Assembly: GCF_004524775.2 (NCBI RefSeq)
Contig: NZ_CP119081.1
Location: 1 to 64,000 of the forward strand
DNA length: 64,000 nt
DNA from: Helcococcus ovis
GTDB lineage: Bacteria; Bacillota; Clostridia; Tissierellales; Peptoniphilaceae
Direction: 5' to 3'
The notes below the pieces were generated by a model. The model had not been told where the DNA came from. It did no database searches and saw only the letters and a list, made by a program, of their open reading frames with translations. Below are positions 18,841 through 27,702 of the stretch, one piece after another. A program made the translations under genes and the position numbers. The stretch's first letter is position 1, and the number at the start of each line of letters is the position of its first letter.

Positions 18841-19117
18841 TCAATGAGATAAACAAACCGTACTTTGACAGGGATAGGCATTGTTTGTAGATTTATGATG
18901 CTCTTTTTCATCTTGTGTATGCTCATTAGGATAGCTATGTGGACGCCATGATTTATTTGCTAAAGATTTTACTGTCTCATCATTTTTTTTGCCATCTTTG
19001 TACTTGTTGTCTGCTAGTTTTATATCTTTTTGCAGCCTCTGCATTATTTTTATGTTTTATCGCATATTCCACAACTTTTTGAAGAAATTTCATTTCTTCT
19101 GTTATACTAGTTTTCAT
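18841..19117 (-). pseudogene. Frameshifted transposase remnant, N-terminal part
   Basis: From ATG 19117 (minus) the reading gives MKTSITEEMKFLQKVVEYA, continues through KHKNNAEAAKRYKTSRQQ and VQRWQKK, and then leaves frame. The other frame continues with DETVKSLANKSWRPHSYPNE and HTQDE before degenerating and stopping near 18841. This looks like the helix-turn-helix N-terminus of an integrase-type IS transposase (IS3/IS481-like). At least one frameshift is needed and the catalytic part is missing. The same N-terminus occurs at 21925-22012. Confidence 0.7.
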
Positions 19118-19756
19118 AGGAAGCCTTTCTTTCTGATAATTTTTTGTTGTTAAATTTATATTACCAGGTGGCTCCTTATTTTTTTATTTTTATTTTTGAA
19201 TGGGTTGGTTTAGCCCCATCATATCCTAAGTTCTTGATTTTGAGGGGGCAATACCTACCCTAGCTATATTAAAAATCAATCTTTTGCTGGGACGAATTAA
19301 TTATGTTTTTGATATATTTAGCCCCATCATATCCTAAGTTCTTGATTTTGAGGGGGCAATACCTACCCTAGCTATATTAAAAATCAATCTTTTGCTGGGG
19401 CGAATTAATTATGTTTTTGATATATTTAGCCCCATCATATCCTAAGTTCTTGATTTTGAGGGGGAGGCAATACCTACCCTAGCTATATTAAAAATCAATC
19501 TTTTGCTGGGGCGAATTAATTATGTTTTTGATATATTTAGCCCCATCATATCCTAAGTTCTTGATTTTGAGGGGGAGGCAATACCTACCCTAGCTATATT
19601 AAAAATCAATCTTTTGCTGGGACGAATTAATTATGTTTTTGATATATTTAGCCCCATCATATCTTAAGTTCTTGATTTTGAAGAGCTTGCACCACCCTAA
19701 CATTTTTTGATTTATGAGTTTTGAAGGGGCAGATATTCAAAAATCTTTCTTAGTAT
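19030..19756. repeat. Long direct repeat, copy 1 (left of the IS21 element)
   Basis: Starts at TTGCAGCCTCTG inside the transposase remnant, includes its upstream region and a tandem array, and ends at TCTTAGTAT. It matches 21925-22751 essentially base for base up to the array (offset 2895) and again after it (offset 2995); the difference is one extra array unit in copy 2. It ends exactly at the IS21 left end. Confidence 0.9.
19212..19680. repeat. Tandem array of about 108-bp units, array 1
   Basis: Units start at AGCCCCATCATAT: 19212 (108 bp), 19320 (108), 19428 (111) and 19539 (111), then a truncated fifth from 19650. Two units carry an extra GAG. Each unit contains CCCTAGC and, about 30 bases on, GCTGGG(G/A)C, able to pair, plus GGGGC and the next unit's GCCCC. 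No coding potential is evident. The units lie upstream of the minus-strand transposase remnant. Confidence 0.9.
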
Positions 19757-19846
19757 GTAAATGCTAATATAACAATGTACAAAAACGATTAAATAAAAAT
19801 GTACAATTTGATAAAATAAATGAATATTAAATATTAGGAGACATAT

Positions 19847-21136
19847 ATGAAATATTCATTAATTCTAAATAATATAAATTTTGAAATTAAAAATTTAGAA
19901 GACTTATCAACATTAAAAACAATTATGGATGCAAACAACTTAAAAGTTAATTACTCACAATTAGCTAATGAACTAAATGTGGATAGAAGAACAATAAAAA
20001 AATATTACGAAGGATATGAAAAGAAAAAAACTAGAAATAAATCTTCAAAAATAGACAATTTTAAGAATATAATCGAAGAACTTTTAGATGAAAATTCAAT
20101 TCAAAGATTTTACTCTAAATCAATACTTTACAGATATTTGAAAGAAAATCATAACTTAAATGTAAGCGAATCAAGTTTTAGAAGATATATATTAAACAAT
20201 GATAAATTCCAAAAATATTTTTCTAAGAAAAAATATAAAGATGGTGCAAAAATTAGATTTGAAACTTCTCCAGGTGAACAAGCTCAAATTGATTGGAAAG
20301 AAGATATGACCTTTATCACTAGTGATTGTGAAATAATTAAATTAAATATTTTTGTATTTCAACTTTCATACTCTAGATATAGAATTTTTCATGTATCTTT
20401 AGATAAAAAGCAAGATGTGGTTTTAGACTTTTTAACAAGATCTTTTGAATTAATACAAGGGGTTCCAAAAACAATTTTATCAGATAATATGAAAACAATT
20501 ATGGATGAACCAAGAACTAAGGATTCTGATGGAAAAATTAATAATAAATTTAATCAATTCTTAAATGATTTTAATATAAGCTTAAAACCATGTATGGCTA
20601 GAAGACCTCAAACTAAAGGCAAAGTTGAATCAAGTATGAAAATACTTGAAGAAATTTATGCTTATCAAACAAAAATTAATTATGAACAATTATTAAAATT
20701 AGTAGAAAAAATTAATAATAGAGTAAACTTAAATATTCATCAAGGCACAAATAATATACCATTAAGTTTGTTAGAAATTGAAAAAGATTCCTTAATGCCA
20801 TTACCAAATGAATCACTAAGAAATCTTTACAAAATATCTTCAACAATTCTTAAAGTTAACTCTAGTTGTATGATTTCATACAAAAGTAATCAATATTCTC
20901 TACCACCAGAATATAAAAATAAAAGAGTTAATTTAATAGTTAAAGATAATAAACTACACATATATGATAACACAAAAGTAATAACAGTTCACAATATTTC
21001 TAAAAATAAATTAAACTATCATAAAAGCCATTATCTAGAAATTTTCAAGAATAATTTACCTAGTTATGATGAGAAAAAAGTTCAAATTTTAGTAAATGAA
21101 AATTTAAGTAAAATTGGAGGAAATTATGGAAAATAG
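19847..21136 (+). CDS. istA: IS21 family transposase IstA
   Basis: 429 residues. An N-terminal helix-turn-helix (YSQLANELNVDRRTIKKYYE, about 36-55) is followed by an rve-type DDE catalytic domain with Asp149 (AQIDWKE), Asp213 (LSDNMK) and Glu261 (KGKVESSMK), and a C-terminal beta-rich domain (SYKSNQYSLPPEYK). All three catalytic acids are present and the frame is open, so it may be active. The SD is AGGAG before ATG 19847. The gene overlaps istB by 11 bases. Confidence 0.95.
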   Translation: MKYSLILNNINFEIKNLEDLSTLKTIMDANNLKVNYSQLANELNVDRRTIKKYYEGYEKKKTRNKSSKIDNFKNIIEELLDENSIQRFYSKSILYRYLKENHNLNVSESSFRRYILNNDKFQKYFSKKKYKDGAKIRFETSPGEQAQIDWKEDMTFITSDCEIIKLNIFVFQLSYSRYRIFHVSLDKKQDVVLDFLTRSFELIQGVPKTILSDNMKTIMDEPRTKDSDGKINNKFNQFLNDFNISLKPCMARRPQTKGKVESSMKILEEIYAYQTKINYEQLLKLVEKINNRVNLNIHQGTNNIPLSLLEIEKDSLMPLPNESLRNLYKISSTILKVNSSCMISYKSNQYSLPPEYKNKRVNLIVKDNKLHIYDNTKVITVHNISKNKLNYHKSHYLEIFKNNLPSYDEKKVQILVNENLSKIGGNYGK

Positions 21137-21869
21137 TATCAATTATGAAAGATTAGTTTCAAATTTAGAATATTTGAATTTAAAACAAATGTTAATTTAT
21201 TTAGAAAATGAATTAAATCAACCAAATATATCATTAATTGATGGATTGTTAAAGTTAACTGATTATGAAGTTGAAAATAAAAAATATGTTGCAGCAAATC
21301 AAATGATAAAAGTGGCTAGTTTTCCACATATAAAAACAATAAATGACTTTGATTTTAGTTTTAATCAAGAAATAAATGAAAATCAAATAAAAATGCTTTG
21401 TTCATTAAAATTTTTAGAAAAGAATGAAAATATAATATTTCTTGGAAATAGTGGAGTTGGAAAAACTCATTTAGCAACATCGATAGGAATAGAAAGTGCT
21501 AAAAAACGAATAAGCACATATTTCATTAAATGTCATGATTTAATAGAAAACTTAAAACGAGCAAAGTTAGAAAATAAGCTAGAACAACGAATAAAACATT
21601 ACACAGGATATAGATTATTAATAATTGACGAAATGGGCTATTTACCGCTAAATGATGGCGATGAAAGATTGTTATTTCAACTTATTGATAAAAGATATGA
21701 AAAGAAAAGTACGATAATAACTACAAATTTAAACTTTAATGAATGGTCAAAGCTATTTTATGATGAGAAAATAGCTTCAGCAATTATAGATAGACTGTTA
21801 CACCACGCAACAGTCGTATCTATAACTGGAAATTCATACAGACTTAAAGAATATATGAAGGAGGAATAA
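21126..21869 (+). CDS. istB: IS21 helper ATPase IstB
   Basis: 247 residues, DnaC/DnaA-like AAA+ ATPase that assists IstA in target capture. Walker A is FLGNSGVGKTHLA and Walker B is LLIIDEMGYLPL. A TTG at 21114 overlaps the SD; ATG 21126 follows TTGGAGGAAATT and overlaps the istA end. Confidence 0.95.
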   Translation: MENSINYERLVSNLEYLNLKQMLIYLENELNQPNISLIDGLLKLTDYEVENKKYVAANQMIKVASFPHIKTINDFDFSFNQEINENQIKMLCSLKFLEKNENIIFLGNSGVGKTHLATSIGIESAKKRISTYFIKCHDLIENLKRAKLENKLEQRIKHYTGYRLLIIDEMGYLPLNDGDERLLFQLIDKRYEKKSTIITTNLNFNEWSKLFYDEKIASAIIDRLLHHATVVSITGNSYRLKEYMKEE

Positions 21870-21924
21870 GTGTACATTCTTATATAATCAATTTTGTACA
21901 TTTTTATGTTGACATTAACACTTC

Positions 21925-22012
21925 TTGCAGCCTCTGCATTATTTTTATGTTTTATCGCATATTCCACAACTTTTTGAAGAAATTTCATTTCTTCTGTTAT
22001 ACTAGTTTTCAT
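21925..22012 (-). pseudogene. Second copy of the transposase N-terminus, cut by the IS21 right end
   Basis: From ATG 22012 (minus) the first 29 codons (MKTSITEEMKFLQK to NNAEAA) match the 19117 remnant exactly, then the frame runs into the IS21 end at 21920. Only the N-terminal stub remains. The upstream SD region is also conserved. Confidence 0.75.
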
Positions 22013-22106
22013 AGGAAGCCTTTCTTTCTGATAATTTTTTGTTGTTAAATTTATATTACCAGGTGGCTCCTTATTTTTTTATTTTTATTTTTGAATGGGT
22101 TGGTTT

Positions 22107-22675
22107 AGCCCCATCATATCCTAAGTTCTTGATTTTAAGGGGGTGTCTGAACCCCAGCTATATTCAATTTTTTATTATGATGGGGCGAATTAATTATGTT
22201 TTTGATATATTTAGCCCCATCATATCCTAAGTTCTTGATTTTGAGGGGGCAATACCTACCCTAGCTATATTAAAAATCAATCTTTTGCTGGGGCGAATTA
22301 ATTATGTTTTTGATATATTTAGCCCCATCATATCCTAAGTTCTTGATTTTGAGGGGGCAATACCTACCCTAGCTATATTAAAAATCAATCTTTTGCTGGG
22401 ACGAATTAATTATGTTTTTGATATATTTAGCCCCATCATATCCTAAGTTCTTGATTTTGAGGGGGGTGTCTGAACCCCAGCTATATTCAATTTTTTATTA
22501 TGCTGGGGCGAATTAATTATGTTTTTGATATATTTAGCCCCATCATATCCTAAGTTCTTGATTTTGAGGGGGGCAATACCTACCCTAGCTATATTAAAAA
22601 TCAATCTTTTGCTGGGACGAATTAATTATGTTTTTGATATATTTAGCCCCATCATATCTTAAGTTCTTGATTTTG
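22107..22675. repeat. Tandem array of about 108-bp units, array 2, with two unit types
   Basis: Units start at 22107 (106 bp), 22213 (108), 22321 (108), 22429 (107) and 22536 (109), with a truncated sixth from 22645. Units 1 and 4 have an alternative middle (TGTCTGAACCCCAGC, then a T-rich loop); units 2, 3 and 5 have the array 1 type middle (ATACCTACCCTAGC). Both types can pair with the downstream GCTGGGG, perfectly in unit 4. Confidence 0.9.
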
Positions 22676-22813
22676 AAGAGCTTGCACCACCCTAACATTT
22701 TTTGATTTATGAGTTTTGAAGGGGCAGATATTCAAAAATCTTTCTTAGTATATTCTCAGGATTATCTTTTTTTATGATATAATATTATTAAATATAATTT
22801 ATAGGAGGAAAAT

Positions 22814-24112
22814 ATGAAAAAATGGATTAAATTAGGTGTTTTATCACTGTTGACATTAACAATTACTTCGTGTTCAATTTTTGGTAGTGGTTATAACAGT
22901 TTAACAAAGTCACCATCTAAAATTGAAGATAAGAAAAAATATTTTAAGGATAAATTAAATAATGAATGGAATAATAAGGAATTTTTATCAGGCTTTAAAA
23001 ATTATTCTTTTAATTTATCTAAGGAACTTTTAGAGAGTTCAAATGACGAAAATATAGTATTTTCTCCTTTAAGTTTACATTATGCAATGTCAAATTTATA
23101 TAATGGTGGGAGTGAAAAATCTAAGTCGGAAATATTGAAATTATTAAATCAAGATGGAGAAAAATTAAATGAAAATAATCTTAATTTACTGGCGTTTTCG
23201 TTGAATACATTTAATAATGAAGGAATTTTTGATACAAATAATAGTGTTTGGATAAATGAAGCAGATAAAAATTTAGTAAATAAAAATTTCTTAAATAGAT
23301 CAAAAGAGTATTATTTATCAGATGTATTTTTTGAAGATTTATCTAAGAAAAGCACTGCTAAAATGATGGAAAAATGGGTTAGTGAAAAGACCAGAAATAT
23401 GATAAAACCTGAAATAAAACCTGAAAAAGATACATTAGTTACTTTATTTAATACTTTATATTTTGAATCAAAATGGAAAAATGAATTTAATAAAAATGAT
23501 AATAAAAATTTACCATTTAAATTATCGAATGCTACAGAAGTAGAAAAAACTTTTATGTCAAAAAATAAAAAAATAGGAGAATATTACAAAGGTAGTAATT
23601 TTCAAATGGCAAATATGCAATTTAAAAATTCTATTAAAATAGAATTTGTGCTTCCTGATGAAAATGTAAAAATAGAAGATCTGATTAAAGATGAAAATAA
23701 ATTAAAAGAAATTTTAAATAAAGAATATAATGATAAAGCAAAAATCAATTGGTTAATACCTAAATTTGAAGTGGAAAGTAAATTTGATTTAATTCCTACA
23801 ATTAAGAACTTGGGACTTAAATCCATTTTTAATAAAAACGAAAATAATTTTCCATATATAAAAGAATCAGATAAAAATATTTTTGTTTCATTAATTGATC
23901 AAATTACAAGTATGAAAATAGATGAACAGGGTGGAAAGGCAACATCTAAAACACAAATAAATTTAAAAGAAAAGTCGGCTCCTACTTCGGATGAAAGTAA
24001 GATTGTAGACATGAAATTAGACAGACCATTTATGTACATATTGTATTTTGAATTAGATAACGGTGAAAAAAATGTAGAGATGCCTGTGGTTATAGGTATT
24101 ATAAATAAATAA
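22814..24112 (+). CDS. Serpin-family protease inhibitor, lipoprotein
   Basis: 432 residues. A signal peptide with lipobox TITSC (Cys20) suggests a surface lipoprotein. Serpin hallmarks are FSPLSLHYAMSNLYNGG, TLVTLFNTLYFESKW, the hinge/reactive-loop region DEQGGKATSKTQINLKEK and the C-terminal LDRPFMYILYF. The hinge lacks the small-residue run of typical inhibitory serpins and has Lys/Gln, so inhibition is likely but not certain. It could protect against host neutrophil proteases or the cell's own S8 protease. SD ATAGGAGGA; a -10 (TATAAT, 22778-22783) lies upstream just after the repeat island. Confidence 0.92.
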   Translation: MKKWIKLGVLSLLTLTITSCSIFGSGYNSLTKSPSKIEDKKKYFKDKLNNEWNNKEFLSGFKNYSFNLSKELLESSNDENIVFSPLSLHYAMSNLYNGGSEKSKSEILKLLNQDGEKLNENNLNLLAFSLNTFNNEGIFDTNNSVWINEADKNLVNKNFLNRSKEYYLSDVFFEDLSKKSTAKMMEKWVSEKTRNMIKPEIKPEKDTLVTLFNTLYFESKWKNEFNKNDNKNLPFKLSNATEVEKTFMSKNKKIGEYYKGSNFQMANMQFKNSIKIEFVLPDENVKIEDLIKDENKLKEILNKEYNDKAKINWLIPKFEVESKFDLIPTIKNLGLKSIFNKNENNFPYIKESDKNIFVSLIDQITSMKIDEQGGKATSKTQINLKEKSAPTSDESKIVDMKLDRPFMYILYFELDNGEKNVEMPVVIGIINK

Positions 24113-24176
24113 AGTTTTGCGTAGCCACTTTCGCAGATTGATAGGTTGAGAACTAGTGGATACGCAAAACTTTTTT
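24112..24176 (+). terminator. Terminator after the serpin; hairpin-family element E1
   Basis: AAGTTTTGCGTA (24112-24123) pairs with TACGCAAAACTT (24161-24172), then a T run. An inner CCACT/AGTGG stem and the interior (read on the minus strand: CCACTAGTTCTC, later TGCGAAAGTGG) match the core of elements E2-E5 with compensating changes. Confidence 0.85.
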
Positions 24177-24427
24177 CATTAAGACAATATTTTTTAGTTA
24201 AAAATCCGTATCCTCATTTATTATTTAAATATGCTTTAACTGTCTTTATTTTTAATTCTGTATTATATTTTATCATGAAAAAAATATATCTACAAAAAGT
24301 TGATTTTTAAGTACAACTTTTTGGGGTTAGTTCATAGGTCGTGAACTAGCGACGTAAGAAAATTCTTTTATTTTTATTATTGAAAATTCCCTCTATAAAA
24401 GGTAAACTAATAATTACGGAGGTTATG
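24177..24427. other. Gap between serpin and the MBL-fold gene, with a partial hairpin-family fragment
   Basis: A+T rich with no gene. At 24331-24359 a fragment (CATAGGTCGTGAACTAGCGAC, in reverse orientation) resembles the 5' half of the hairpin-family core, apparently a decayed or truncated copy. Confidence 0.5.
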
Positions 24428-25231
24428 ATGAAGTTATGCACATTGTCATCAGGGTCAACAGGCAATTCGATATTTTTACAATCTGATAGTTCTAAAATAC
24501 TTATTGATTGTGGTCTAACAGGTAAGTTATTAGTTGAATTATTAAAAAGTATTGGAGAAAAACCTGAAGATTTGGATGCGATATTTGTTACACATGAGCA
24601 TATTGACCATATAAAAGGTGTGGGTATATTGAGTAGAAAGTTTGATATTCCAATACTTGCCAATGAGAAAACATGGATTGCTATGAAGAATAAAATTGGA
24701 AAAGTAGATCCTAAAAATATTAATGTATTTAAATCAAATACATTTTTTACTTTTAGAGATTTAGATGTTCAAGTTGTTAGCACATTTCATGATGCCGCAG
24801 ATCCGGTATTTTTTATATTTTACCAAAATAATCAAAAAATTAGTATTCTTACTGATACGGGGATTACATCTCAATTAATAGTAGATTCTATAAGGAATTC
24901 TAATATATTATTATTAGAATCAAATCATGATATTGAGATGCTTGAAAATGGTCCATATCCTATTGATTTGAAGTACAGAATTAAAGGGGAATACGGACAT
25001 TTATCAAATGATTTAGCCTCAAATGTTATGAAGGAAATTGTCAATGCGAATGGAGAAAAATTGATTTTGGGGCATTTAAGTAAGACAAATAATACTTCAA
25101 AAAAAGCACTCCAGAGTATGAAAAATGAATTGATAAATATCGGGGTAAATGTTGAAAAAGACATAGATATAGAGGTTGCAGAGGAATTTAAAACCGGAAG
25201 GGTAATTGATTTGGGAGGAAAATACATATGA
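24428..25231 (+). CDS. MBL-fold metallo-hydrolase, WalJ/YycJ-like
   Basis: 267 residues. It starts MKLCTLSSGSTGNS and has the metal-binding motif THEHIDHIKG, typical of the YycJ/WalJ family of metallo-beta-lactamase-fold exonuclease-like proteins. Of two adjacent ATGs, 24428 is 5 bases from the SD GGAGG (24418-24422) and 24425 only 2, so 24428 is preferred. In many Firmicutes the family sits with walRK; here it is followed by rlmH, another common neighbour. It overlaps rlmH by 4 bases. Confidence 0.9.
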   Translation: MKLCTLSSGSTGNSIFLQSDSSKILIDCGLTGKLLVELLKSIGEKPEDLDAIFVTHEHIDHIKGVGILSRKFDIPILANEKTWIAMKNKIGKVDPKNINVFKSNTFFTFRDLDVQVVSTFHDAADPVFFIFYQNNQKISILTDTGITSQLIVDSIRNSNILLLESNHDIEMLENGPYPIDLKYRIKGEYGHLSNDLASNVMKEIVNANGEKLILGHLSKTNNTSKKALQSMKNELINIGVNVEKDIDIEVAEEFKTGRVIDLGGKYI

Positions 25232-25707
25232 ATATAGATATTGTATGTGTTGGAAATATTAAAGAAAAATATTTTACTGACGCCATAAAAGAATATCAAA
25301 AAAGATTGGGCTCTTATGCAAATGTTAATATAATAGAAGTGGATGAATATAAATTGCCAAATAAATATTCTCAATCTAAGGTTGAAGAGGGAATGGATAG
25401 GGAAGCCGATGTTATTTTATCAAAAATAAACGAAAGAGCTTACGTTATTCCTCTTTGTATTGAAGGAAAGCAAATGGATTCTGCAAAATTTGCTGAAAAG
25501 ATTGAGAAAATAACGGTTGATGGATATTCGGATATATGCTTTATAATCGGTGGGTCAAATGGATTACATAATAAAGTTAAGTTAAGAGGACAATTAAAAT
25601 TATCTTTTTCAAAAATGACATTTCCACATCAATTAATGAGAGTTGTACTTTTGGAACAAATTTATAGGTCATTTCGTATTTTGAGAAATGAACCTTATCA
25701 CAAATAG
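25228..25707 (+). CDS. rlmH: 23S rRNA (pseudouridine1915-N3)-methyltransferase RlmH
   Basis: 159 residues, the standard length of this SPOUT methylase. The SAM-binding knot motif FIIGGSNGLHNKVK and the C-terminal SKMTFPHQLMRVVLLEQIYR are family hallmarks. It overlaps the preceding gene (ATATGA). Confidence 0.97.
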   Translation: MNIDIVCVGNIKEKYFTDAIKEYQKRLGSYANVNIIEVDEYKLPNKYSQSKVEEGMDREADVILSKINERAYVIPLCIEGKQMDSAKFAEKIEKITVDGYSDICFIIGGSNGLHNKVKLRGQLKLSFSKMTFPHQLMRVVLLEQIYRSFRILRNEPYHK

Positions 25708-25715
25708 GAGAAAAT

Positions 25716-26609
25716 ATGTTAGAAATTATTAAAGTAATTATATTAAGTATAATTGAAGGAATTACTGAGTTTTTACCGGTTTCATCAACAGGACACTTGA
25801 TTTTAGTTAATCAATTTGTCGGATTAAATCCGGAAAACTTTTCAAATGCGTTTACTGTTATTATTCAATTAGGAGCGATACTTGCAGTTATTGCTATTTA
25901 TTTTGATAAATTAAATCCATTTGGTAAGAAAAAATTAGATAGTGGATCTTATCCTGAAAAAATTGAAGAATTATCAGGTGCTAAAAAGTTAATTAATAAG
26001 GTATACTACTGGTTTAATTACAATAAAACAGTAAGTTTGTGGAAAAAAATAGTTATAGCAGCGATACCTGCAGCTGTAATAGGATTAAAATTGGATGATA
26101 TTATTGATAAATTATTATTTAAGCCTATTCCAGTAGCACTAGCACTTATCGTTTATGGTATAATAATTATATTTTTAGAAGATAAAAATAAAGGAAAAAC
26201 AATATTTAAGCATACAGATGTTTTTGAAATAGGGTATAAAACTGCCTTTTTAATTGGTTGTTTTCAAGTATTGGCTATGTGGCCTGGCACATCAAGATCA
26301 GCAGCAACAATTATTGGTGCTATGATTTTAGGATTGAATAGAAAAGCAGCAGCAGATTTTTCGTTCTTTTTGGCTATTCCTACTATGTTAGGAGCTACAT
26401 TATTGAAACTTATTAAAACAACAGGCTTAACAGGTGGACAATGGGGATTGATTGCATTAGGTTTTGTTTTATCGTTTATAGTTGCATATATAGTTATTAA
26501 GAAATTCTTAGAATATATTCAAAGACATGATTTTAAGGTATTTGGTTATTATAGAATAGTTTTAGGTGCTATCGTGTTGGTATATTTTACATTAATTAGT
26601 ATTTTTTAA
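25716..26609 (+). CDS. uppP: Undecaprenyl-diphosphatase UppP (BacA)
   Basis: 297 residues, a multi-spanning membrane protein recycling undecaprenyl pyrophosphate for cell-wall synthesis and giving bacitracin tolerance. The conserved EGITEFLPVSSTGHLIL and PGTSRSAATI motifs are present. SD AGGAGA 8 bases after rlmH. Confidence 0.97.
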   Translation: MLEIIKVIILSIIEGITEFLPVSSTGHLILVNQFVGLNPENFSNAFTVIIQLGAILAVIAIYFDKLNPFGKKKLDSGSYPEKIEELSGAKKLINKVYYWFNYNKTVSLWKKIVIAAIPAAVIGLKLDDIIDKLLFKPIPVALALIVYGIIIIFLEDKNKGKTIFKHTDVFEIGYKTAFLIGCFQVLAMWPGTSRSAATIIGAMILGLNRKAAADFSFFLAIPTMLGATLLKLIKTTGLTGGQWGLIALGFVLSFIVAYIVIKKFLEYIQRHDFKVFGYYRIVLGAIVLVYFTLISIF

Positions 26610-26625
26610 TTATTAAGAGGAAATT

Positions 26626-27693
26626 ATGGGAGAAAGAAATTCTAATAAAAATAGAAAAAAAATGAGAATTAATAGAATAAAAAAAAGTAACTCTTTTTTT
26701 AGAAACTTTTCTATTTTTAAGGGAATACTTTTAGTCTTATTAATAGTTGGATTATTTATAGTATATAATATTTATAGCTTTAATACATTGAAAGCAAATG
26801 TGAAAACATTTGATGCAGAAATTAGTACAAATAGTAAGTTTGTAGGAGTTGTGGATGACAAATACTACAAAATTGAAGGAAATGTACTAAAAGCTTTTAA
26901 TTCTAATAAAGAAATATTTAATGTTGAAGTAAAAAATATTGTTGGAACTTATTATGATAAATACATATATTTATTTGAAAAAGAAGGCAATATTTTGATG
27001 TTAGATAGAAATAATGGAAAAGAAAAAAATAATGTAAAAATAAATTCTGAAATAAAAAATGTGAAAATAAAAAATAATCAAATACAATTATTTAATGATA
27101 ATTCTGTAATTATTTTAGATAAAAATTTGAAAGAGCTTAAAAGAAGTGAAAAATTAAAGAATCCTGTTTCATATTTTTTTGAAGGTGGCAAGGAAGCTAT
27201 CATTGAAATGAATCTAAATAATGGGGTTATATCTTCTACGATAACGATAAAAAATAATGATACTATTCAATTTTTTACTTCTACTATTAACGAAGTGTTT
27301 TTAGAGGCATTCATTTCGGGAGAAAATAATATATTAATATCAAATAGTTATATTTATTTAATTAAGGGAAATAGTATAATGAAAAAAATATTTTTAACAG
27401 ATATTTCTTCATTTGACTATGATTATCAAAAAATAGCAGTAGCAGATGGAAAGAGAATAAAAGTATATGATATTTCCTTAAATAAATTAGATGATAAGGA
27501 ATTGGGAATAGATGCAGATGCTGTATCTATTAGAAGAAATTCGATAGTATGTATTGGAAATTCATTTATTAAAGTTTACGAAAATGGTAATATAATAGAA
27601 CAACAAGCAAAGGATGTAAAAAATTGGTATATCAACAATCAAGCATTTTACACAATTTATGATAATAGAATTGAAAAAATAGAGGCATATTAG
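26626..27693 (+). CDS. Single-pass membrane protein of unknown function with a beta-propeller-like exterior
   Basis: 355 residues, not confidently assigned. A basic cytoplasmic N-terminus (about 1-30), one transmembrane helix (about 32-52, GILLVLLIVGLFIVYNIY) and a long extracellular part of repeated beta-strand blocks (such as YIYLFEKEGNILMLDRNNGK, KIAVADGKRIKVYD) resemble DUF5711-type proteins. It lies in a run of cell-envelope genes (uppP, mscS) with 9-16 base gaps. Confidence 0.7.
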   Translation: MGERNSNKNRKKMRINRIKKSNSFFRNFSIFKGILLVLLIVGLFIVYNIYSFNTLKANVKTFDAEISTNSKFVGVVDDKYYKIEGNVLKAFNSNKEIFNVEVKNIVGTYYDKYIYLFEKEGNILMLDRNNGKEKNNVKINSEIKNVKIKNNQIQLFNDNSVIILDKNLKELKRSEKLKNPVSYFFEGGKEAIIEMNLNNGVISSTITIKNNDTIQFFTSTINEVFLEAFISGENNILISNSYIYLIKGNSIMKKIFLTDISSFDYDYQKIAVADGKRIKVYDISLNKLDDKELGIDADAVSIRRNSIVCIGNSFIKVYENGNIIEQQAKDVKNWYINNQAFYTIYDNRIEKIEAY

Positions 27694-27702
27694 GAGTTTT
27701 AG

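Larger units (their letters stand above)
19756..21920 (+). mobile_element. IS21-family insertion sequence, about 2165 bp, apparently intact
   Basis: Ends are TGTAAATGCTAATATAACAA (left) and, on the minus strand, TGTTAATGTCAACATAAAAA (right), both followed by ATGTACAAAA, an imperfect inverted repeat. A second ATGTACA copy sits inside each end, as IS21 elements have multiple terminal repeats. It encodes IstA and IstB in overlapping frames. No target duplication is seen: left flank CTTAGTA, right flank CTTC. It is flanked by 0.7-0.8 kb direct repeats. Confidence 0.92.
21925..22751. repeat. Long direct repeat, copy 2 (right of the IS21 element)
   Basis: Counterpart of 19030-19756. Similarity may begin right at the IS end, because CTTC (21921-21924) compares with CTTT in copy 1. 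It contains a five-unit array instead of four and ends at TCTTAGTAT before unique serpin upstream sequence. Confidence 0.9.

Noticed and set aside
22039-22230. A 63-aa plus-strand reading frame across the repeat
   Set aside because: It runs through the transposase upstream region and the tandem repeat, has no SD and no protein-like composition.
19212-22675. CRISPR-like arrays
   Set aside because: The whole ~108-bp unit repeats, including the parts that would be spacers, and no cas genes are near.
22755-22783. Full promoter for the serpin
   Set aside because: The -10 is good but no acceptable -35 is at the right distance.
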